8,991 nucleotides of DNA from Eggerthellaceae bacterium. GTDB lineage: Bacteria; Actinomycetota; Coriobacteriia; Coriobacteriales; Eggerthellaceae. The translations under genes were made by a program, and so were the position numbers. The stretch covers positions 1-8,991 of the forward strand of contig JAGCZM010000093.1 in the NCBI GenBank assembly GCA_017960005.1, in the 5' to 3' direction. Under the pieces are notes generated by a model. It saw only the letters and a list, made by a program, of their open reading frames with translations. It made no database searches and was not told the DNA's origin. Below, in pieces: positions 5,634 to 8,991 of this stretch. Positions within the stretch are counted from its first letter, which is position 1, and each line of letters begins with the position of its first letter.

Positions 5634-7394
5634 CTATTCGATTGACATGACAATGGGATATAAAGGCTGCTCTCCCCTGAGCGGATCGATATCCAGCTCG
5701 GCATAGGTTTCGCCGATGCGTTTGATCAGACTCTCGAAATCCTCATCGGATATTTGCTCTCCGGCCAAAATGGTCAACGAGTCGGCCGCATCGGCATGCA
5801 TGGTATCGAGCAAATCCAAAACGACGGCATCCACGCTTTGTCCGACGGACTCGATGGAGTTGTTGGCCAAACCGATGACATCGCCTACATGGATGGGGTT
5901 GTTGTGGGCATCTTTGGATTCTTTGACCGCAAAGGTTACCTCGGCGGTTTGAACATCTTTAAACGCATCGGTCATGGATGCGACGTTTTCATGAAGAGAG
6001 GCCTCGCCGTTGACGCCGAACATCGCCGAGAAGGCTTCCGGAACGCTCTTGGTGGGGACAACCGCACAGTCGACCTCGGCAAGCTCCGCCGCGCTTTGGG
6101 CGGCCATGATGATATTTGAGTTGTTGGGCAAGATGATGACCGATTCGGCCTCCACCTTTGATACGGCATCCAGAAGATCCTTGGTCGAGGGATTCATGGT
6201 CTGACCGCCGGAGACGACCTGGTCCACACCCAAAGAACGCAAAATCTTTTCCATGCCGGCACCTGCGGCAACGGCGACAAAACCGATTGCCTTTTTGGCC
6301 CGGTTGGCAGCCTTCTTGGCGGCCTTCTTCACAAACGAACCGTCTTGGGAATCATCGGTGTCTTCGTCGATTTTCACATAGGATTGAGCCTGTTGCTCGG
6401 ACGCTTTCCTGACGCTTTCTTTTTCTTTGGCTTCCTTGACCAGATTCCTGTTGCGCTGATCGCTTTGGAGCTGCATGTTGTGGATATGCACCTCAGAGAT
6501 TTGCGCGTTATGCGTCAGGAAATACGAAAGCACTTCATCGGGCCTGTTCGAATGAACGTGCACTTTGAAGTTCGGATGGTTGCCGACCAGCAATTCGCAA
6601 TCGCCCATCGTGGACAAAAACGATTTGGCGGTATCGACGTCGATATCGTCGGAGTGAACCAAAAACTCGGTGCAGTAGCGGAATTTCGAGCCCTCCCAAT
6701 CGTTAATCTGCTCGATTTCGACCTTGGGAGCGTTTTCGGCGGTATCGACGGGCATCGCGTCATCCAACACGTTCTTTTTGCCCTGGAGCGACGCCGATAT
6801 GCCGTCAAGCCATATCGCAAACCCGTATCCACCGGCATCGACAACGTTGTTTTCTTTGAGTACCGCCAAAAGCTCGGGCGTGCGCTTTACGGATGCGTAC
6901 GCTTCCTCGACGACCAAATCAAGCGATTCGTCTATCGATAACTTTTTCTTGTTGCAGCGTTTGGCGACGAGGGCGACCTCACGCAAAACGGTGAGTATCG
7001 TACCTTCGACCGGCTTTTTGACGGCTTTGTAGGCAACATCTTTGGCGCGGGTAAATGCCGCATCCAAAACCTGCGTGGTCAGATATTTCTCGGTACCCGA
7101 ACCTTCGCAAAAACCGCGGATGATCTGAGAGAGGATAACGCCGGAGTTTCCGCGGGCACCCATCAGGGCTCCTTCGGTTATGGCGCGACGGATGGCAACG
7201 CCGCTCGGACGTGAAGGCAACTGATCGATGCGGTGCACCACCGAATCGAGCGTCAAGAAAAGATTGGTGCCGGTATCCCCGTCCGGTACAGGAAACACGT
7301 TGAGCTTATTGATGTCATCACGATACATCGACACCAATGCGGTGCCGTCGATCAAAGCTTGCAAAAGCTCGTGTCTGCCGTATTGTCTTGCCAT
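5634..7394 (-). CDS. fakA: Fatty acid kinase subunit A (DAK2/DhaL domain protein, YloV family)
   Basis: FakA phosphorylates fatty acids bound to a FakB partner, giving acyl-phosphate for phospholipid synthesis. The 586 residues compare with about 550 in staphylococci. The N-terminal DhaL ATP-binding domain (1-200) has NVFPVPDGDTGTN (32-44, metal-binding aspartates), GARGNSGVILSQ (79-90), PVEGTILTVLRE (128-139) and DAGGYG (186-191). A middle domain has YCTEFLV with Cys241 and HVH at 279-281, fitting the zinc site known for FakA. Residues about 318-370 are a charged linker, acidic then Lys/Ala-rich. The C-terminal domain begins GFVAVAAGAGMEKI and has GGQTMNPSTKDLL (396-408). The ATG at 7392-7394 lies 2 nt after the asp23 stop. 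No fakB is visible in the window; binding subunits are usually encoded elsewhere. Confidence 0.93.
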   Translation of the reverse strand: MARQYGRHELLQALIDGTALVSMYRDDINKLNVFPVPDGDTGTNLFLTLDSVVHRIDQLPSRPSGVAIRRAITEGALMGARGNSGVILSQIIRGFCEGSGTEKYLTTQVLDAAFTRAKDVAYKAVKKPVEGTILTVLREVALVAKRCNKKKLSIDESLDLVVEEAYASVKRTPELLAVLKENNVVDAGGYGFAIWLDGISASLQGKKNVLDDAMPVDTAENAPKVEIEQINDWEGSKFRYCTEFLVHSDDIDVDTAKSFLSTMGDCELLVGNHPNFKVHVHSNRPDEVLSYFLTHNAQISEVHIHNMQLQSDQRNRNLVKEAKEKESVRKASEQQAQSYVKIDEDTDDSQDGSFVKKAAKKAANRAKKAIGFVAVAAGAGMEKILRSLGVDQVVSGGQTMNPSTKDLLDAVSKVEAESVIILPNNSNIIMAAQSAAELAEVDCAVVPTKSVPEAFSAMFGVNGEASLHENVASMTDAFKDVQTAEVTFAVKESKDAHNNPIHVGDVIGLANNSIESVGQSVDAVVLDLLDTMHADAADSLTILAGEQISDEDFESLIKRIGETYAELDIDPLRGEQPLYPIVMSIE

Positions 7395-7396
7395 GA

Positions 7397-7744
7397 TCAG
7401 CGAGAGACCTTCATACCTTCGACGTGGACGTTGACGCAGTCAAGCGGCACGCGGGCGCTGTCTTTCAAGACAAACTCGACACGGTCTTTGACGTTTTGTG
7501 CGACGGTGGCGATGTTGATGCCGTACTCGATGACGACATACAACTCGACATGGACACCTCGCTCGTTGACGGTGACCTCGATGCCTTGTCTGCGTCTGCC
7601 GGAAGGCAAAATGCGGATAATGCCGTCGGATGCACCGGGATTGGTCATGCCGACGACGCCGTAACACTCCATGACGGCATTGCCGATGATATCGACAAGC
7701 ACGTTGTTGGATACATGCAATTCACCTTTGATGGGATCGACCAT
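7397..7744 (-). CDS. Asp23/Gls24 family envelope stress response protein (YloU)
   Basis: This 115-residue protein is a small DUF322/Asp23 family member. Visible are the N-terminal GELHVSNNVLVDIIGNAV, the family CYGVVGM (27-33), and a compact alpha/beta domain ending VNVHVEGMKVSR. Family members are cytosolic but associate with the membrane, and are linked to envelope stress in Firmicutes. No signal peptide or transmembrane segment is seen. The start is ATG 7742-7744, with AAGGAAG about 5 nt upstream. A longer in-frame start at 7813 is rejected because it lies upstream of the TATAAT promoter at 7787-7792. It is the first gene of the operon and is adjacent to fakA, the conserved yloU-yloV pair. 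Its exact biochemical role is not known to me. Confidence 0.9.
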   Translation of the reverse strand: MVDPIKGELHVSNNVLVDIIGNAVMECYGVVGMTNPGASDGIIRILPSGRRRQGIEVTVNERGVHVELYVVIEYGINIATVAQNVKDRVEFVLKDSARVPLDCVNVHVEGMKVSR

Positions 7745-7786
7745 TTTGTCTTCCTTGTATAACGAATACCCTTGTTCGAATGAAAA

Positions 7787-7792
7787 ATTATA
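7787..7792 (-). promoter_or_regulatory. -10 element (TATAAT) for the asp23-fakA-recG-rsmD-coaD operon
   Basis: A perfect TATAAT on the minus strand lies about 43 bp upstream of the asp23 ATG. The -35 position, 17 bp further up, reads TTATGC, a poor match, so an activator or another sigma factor may help. It is the best promoter candidate for the five-gene operon. Confidence 0.55.
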
Positions 7793-7899
7793 CCCGAAAC
7801 TCAATTCGTGCATAAAACATACGATGCAACCCTACCAAGACTACACGCAAACGCATGGATAAATCCACGATTTTGCACATCCCCGCCCAAAAAATTTCG

Positions 7900-7927
7900 T
7901 TCAAATTCATCGTCATTGTGGTATAGT
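7900..7927 (+). promoter_or_regulatory. Promoter for rpmB
   Basis: TTCAAA (7900-7905) is followed by a 16-bp spacer and TATAGT (7922-7927). The predicted start is near 7934, giving a leader of about 52 nt before rpmB. It is divergent from the asp23 promoter, with about 105 bp between the two -10 elements. Confidence 0.5.
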
Positions 7928-7944
7928 TTGCAGGCTTATGTAAC

Positions 7945-7964
7945 AAGCAAGGCATTCGTTGCTT
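7945..7964 (+). repeat. Leader hairpin upstream of rpmB
   Basis: AAGCAA and TTGCTT form a perfect 6-bp stem with an 8-nt loop, in the predicted rpmB leader, ending 8 nt before the GGAG ribosome site. It is a candidate for autogenous control; it could be chance. Confidence 0.4.
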
Positions 7965-7985
7965 TAATAATAGGAGTTGATAGTC

Positions 7986-8177
7986 ATGTCAAAGGTTTGT
8001 GAAGTTTGCGGCAAAGCCCCCGCAGTCGGCAGGAACGTAAGCCATTCACACAAGGTAACCGCAAGAACCTTCCGTCCCAACATCCAAAAGATGACCATTA
8101 AGGACGAAAACGGTGTGGTGCGTTCCGCAAACATTTGCACCACTTGCCTCAAATCCGGCAAGGTGGAGCGCGCATAG
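7986..8177 (+). CDS. rpmB: 50S ribosomal protein L28 (bL28), zinc-binding type
   Basis: L28 is a large-subunit ribosomal protein. The 63-residue product shows the family pattern NVSHSHKVTARTFRPNIQK (17-35) and two CxxC pairs (Cys5/Cys8 as CEVCGK and Cys51/Cys54 as CTTCLKSGKV), so this is the zinc-binding form. The ATG at 7986 has GGAG (7973-7976) 9 nt upstream. A TTG three codons earlier touches the ribosome site and is rejected. It is the only + strand gene, divergent from asp23, the same arrangement as rpmB/yloU in Firmicutes. Confidence 0.97.
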   Translation: MSKVCEVCGKAPAVGRNVSHSHKVTARTFRPNIQKMTIKDENGVVRSANICTTCLKSGKVERA

Positions 8178-8199
8178 GGTTTTATCCCTTCCAAACCCT
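8176..8199 (+). repeat. Inverted repeat overlapping the rpmB stop
   Basis: AGGGTTT (8176-8182) and AAACCCT (8193-8199) form a perfect 7-bp inverted repeat with a 10-nt loop. It starts inside the rpmB stop codon and sits 12 bp before the terminator. It may stabilise the 3' end. Confidence 0.4.
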
Positions 8200-8211
8200 C
8201 AAATGGGTATC

Positions 8212-8239
8212 AAAAATCCCGCATCAAGCGGGATTTTTT
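8212..8239. terminator. Bidirectional Rho-independent terminator between rpmB and queD
   Basis: An 11-bp perfect stem (AAAAATCCCGC / GCGGGATTTTT) with a 5-nt loop. On the + strand it ends in a T run for rpmB. On the minus strand the complementary T run serves queD. It lies between two convergent genes, as expected. Confidence 0.92.
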
Positions 8240-8260
8240 GTTTATATATGTCGATTGCTT

Positions 8261-8716
8261 CTAACAGCAGGCATCGGGTACGAAAGACACCTTGGCAATG
8301 GGGCTCTCCCACACCGCGGCTTCTTTGACACGGATACCTTCGGGCATGACTTCGGATAGTTCTGCAAAAAGAATGCGTGCCAGGTTTTCTGCGGTGGGGT
8401 TAATCTCGTCAAAGGGTTTGACCTCATTGATGAACCGATGATCGAAGTTCTCCAATATCGCATGTAAATCGTCTTTTAATGCCTTCAAATCGTAAACGAT
8501 GCCGACTCCATCGAGGCTTTGTCCGCATACGCTTACTTCGACATCCCAGGTGTGCCCGTGAAGGAATTGACAAGGACCGTCATATCCTGCCAGAAAATGC
8601 GCCGCATCGAAGTGGTCTTTGACCGTCAGCACATAGCTTCCCCGCACATCTTTGAACGCCTCTCCGGACAATTTGAGTTTGCCCTCGTAGGGTTTGTTTC
8701 TTTTTATGTCGTTCAT
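8261..8716 (-). CDS. queD: 6-carboxytetrahydropterin synthase QueD (PTPS family)
   Basis: QueD converts 7,8-dihydroneopterin triphosphate to 6-carboxytetrahydropterin in the queuosine/7-deazaguanine pathway. The 151-residue product has the zinc ligand His40 (DAAHFL) and CQFLHGH (49-55), giving the catalytic Cys49 and ligands His53 and His55. This CxxxHGH pattern marks the QueD subgroup, not the folate-type PTPS-III. Further seen are YDLKALK (75-81), FDHRFIN (91-97), NPTAENLA (106-113) and the late glutamate Glu137 in AVWESP. The ATG at 8714-8716 has AAGGA 7 nt upstream and lies 2 nt past the neighbouring stop, so I prefer it to a start at 8833, which would overlap the upstream gene. The C-terminus ends in two cysteines. 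No queC, queE or queF is in the window. Confidence 0.93.
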   Translation of the reverse strand: MNDIKRNKPYEGKLKLSGEAFKDVRGSYVLTVKDHFDAAHFLAGYDGPCQFLHGHTWDVEVSVCGQSLDGVGIVYDLKALKDDLHAILENFDHRFINEVKPFDEINPTAENLARILFAELSEVMPEGIRVKEAAVWESPIAKVSFVPDACC

Positions 8717-8718
8717 GC

Positions 8719-8991
8719 TCAATCCTTTTTGATAATCAGCAATCTGCCGCACGAATTGCATACCGATACCGGTGCTTCGCGCATCATTTCTATCAATCTT
8801 CCTCTCATGAATTGATACTTGCATGCACTGCACATATCGCCGTCAAGTTCGGCAACGGCAATGCCGGCACCCTTGTCGCATGCCAAATCGTATGCCTTTT
8901 TGACCTCATAAGGCAAATCGGCCAAAAGCATGTCCTTTTGGTAGTTGAGTTTGGCCTCTTCGGCAAGAAGGGAGCCGCCCTGTTCTTTGAA
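8719..8991 (-). CDS. COG1579 C4-type zinc ribbon protein (C-terminal part, cut by window edge)
   Basis: The last 90 residues are visible; the N-terminal coiled-coil part lies beyond base 8991. The pattern fits the COG1579 family, long N-terminal coiled coil plus a C-terminal C4 zinc ribbon. The visible part shows the end of the coiled-coil region, LAEEAKLNYQKDMLLADLP, then the knuckles CSACK and CNSCG, and a LLIIKKD end. Family members are predicted nucleic-acid-associated proteins of unknown function. It lies directly upstream of queD, with only 2 nt between the stop and the next start, so the two are translationally coupled. Its role is not established. Confidence 0.85.
   Translation of the reverse strand, partial: FKEQGGSLLAEEAKLNYQKDMLLADLPYEVKKAYDLACDKGAGIAVAELDGDMCSACKYQFMRGRLIEMMREAPVSVCNSCGRLLIIKKD

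Noticed and set aside
6345..6941. A 198-codon open frame on the + strand
   Set aside because: It is antisense to fakA, whose zinc-site and DhaL motifs occupy the same DNA.
7745..7813. A longer N-terminus for the Asp23 protein starting at 7813
   Set aside because: It spans the TATAAT promoter element, and the conserved family sequence begins only after Met at 7742-7744.
8717..8833. A longer N-terminus for QueD starting at 8833
   Set aside because: It would overlap the conserved zinc-ribbon gene, while a good ribosome site precedes the ATG at 8714-8716.

Overview
The window is about 9 kb of ordinary chromosomal housekeeping DNA of roughly 50% GC. It most likely comes from a Gram-positive actinomycete-lineage bacterium, and class Coriobacteriia is my best guess. 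Two signals point there. The divergent rpmB / asp23(yloU)-fakA(yloV)-recG order is the one known from Firmicutes. The coiled-coil gene next to the DUF177 gene matches SepIVA, the DivIVA-like septation protein that sits beside the DUF177 gene in mycobacteria. The lineage is inferred from family recognition and gene order, not from a search. No mobile element, CRISPR array, tRNA, rRNA or phage gene is visible.

Layout, left to right; all genes are on the minus strand except rpmB. Positions 1-643 are the 5' part of plsX. 791-970 is rpmF (L32), with its own promoter and a strong terminator that separates it from plsX. 1072-1620 is a DUF177/YceD-family gene. 1663-2157 is a short sepIVA-like coiled-coil gene with its own extended -10 promoter. 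2291-2767 is coaD, 2771-3355 rsmD, 3361-5622 recG, 5634-7394 fakA and 7397-7744 asp23/yloU. These five are 2-11 nt apart and form one operon transcribed from a TATAAT promoter near 7790. rpmB (L28) is transcribed divergently at 7986-8177 and ends at a bidirectional terminator shared with queD (8261-8716). queD is translationally coupled to a truncated COG1579 zinc-ribbon gene that runs off the right edge.

Functionally, the window joins fatty-acid and phospholipid entry (FakA makes acyl-phosphate from fatty acids, PlsX makes acyl-phosphate from acyl-ACP), CoA synthesis (CoaD), ribosome components and maturation (L28, L32, RsmD), DNA repair (RecG), envelope and septum factors (Asp23, SepIVA-like) and 7-deazapurine synthesis (QueD). 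The points most worth a second look are the compact SepIVA-like protein, an acidic insertion in the RecG helicase core, a charged Lys/Ala-rich linker in FakA, and several inverted repeats in 5' leaders and promoters. I found nothing that demands a wholly new biological system.
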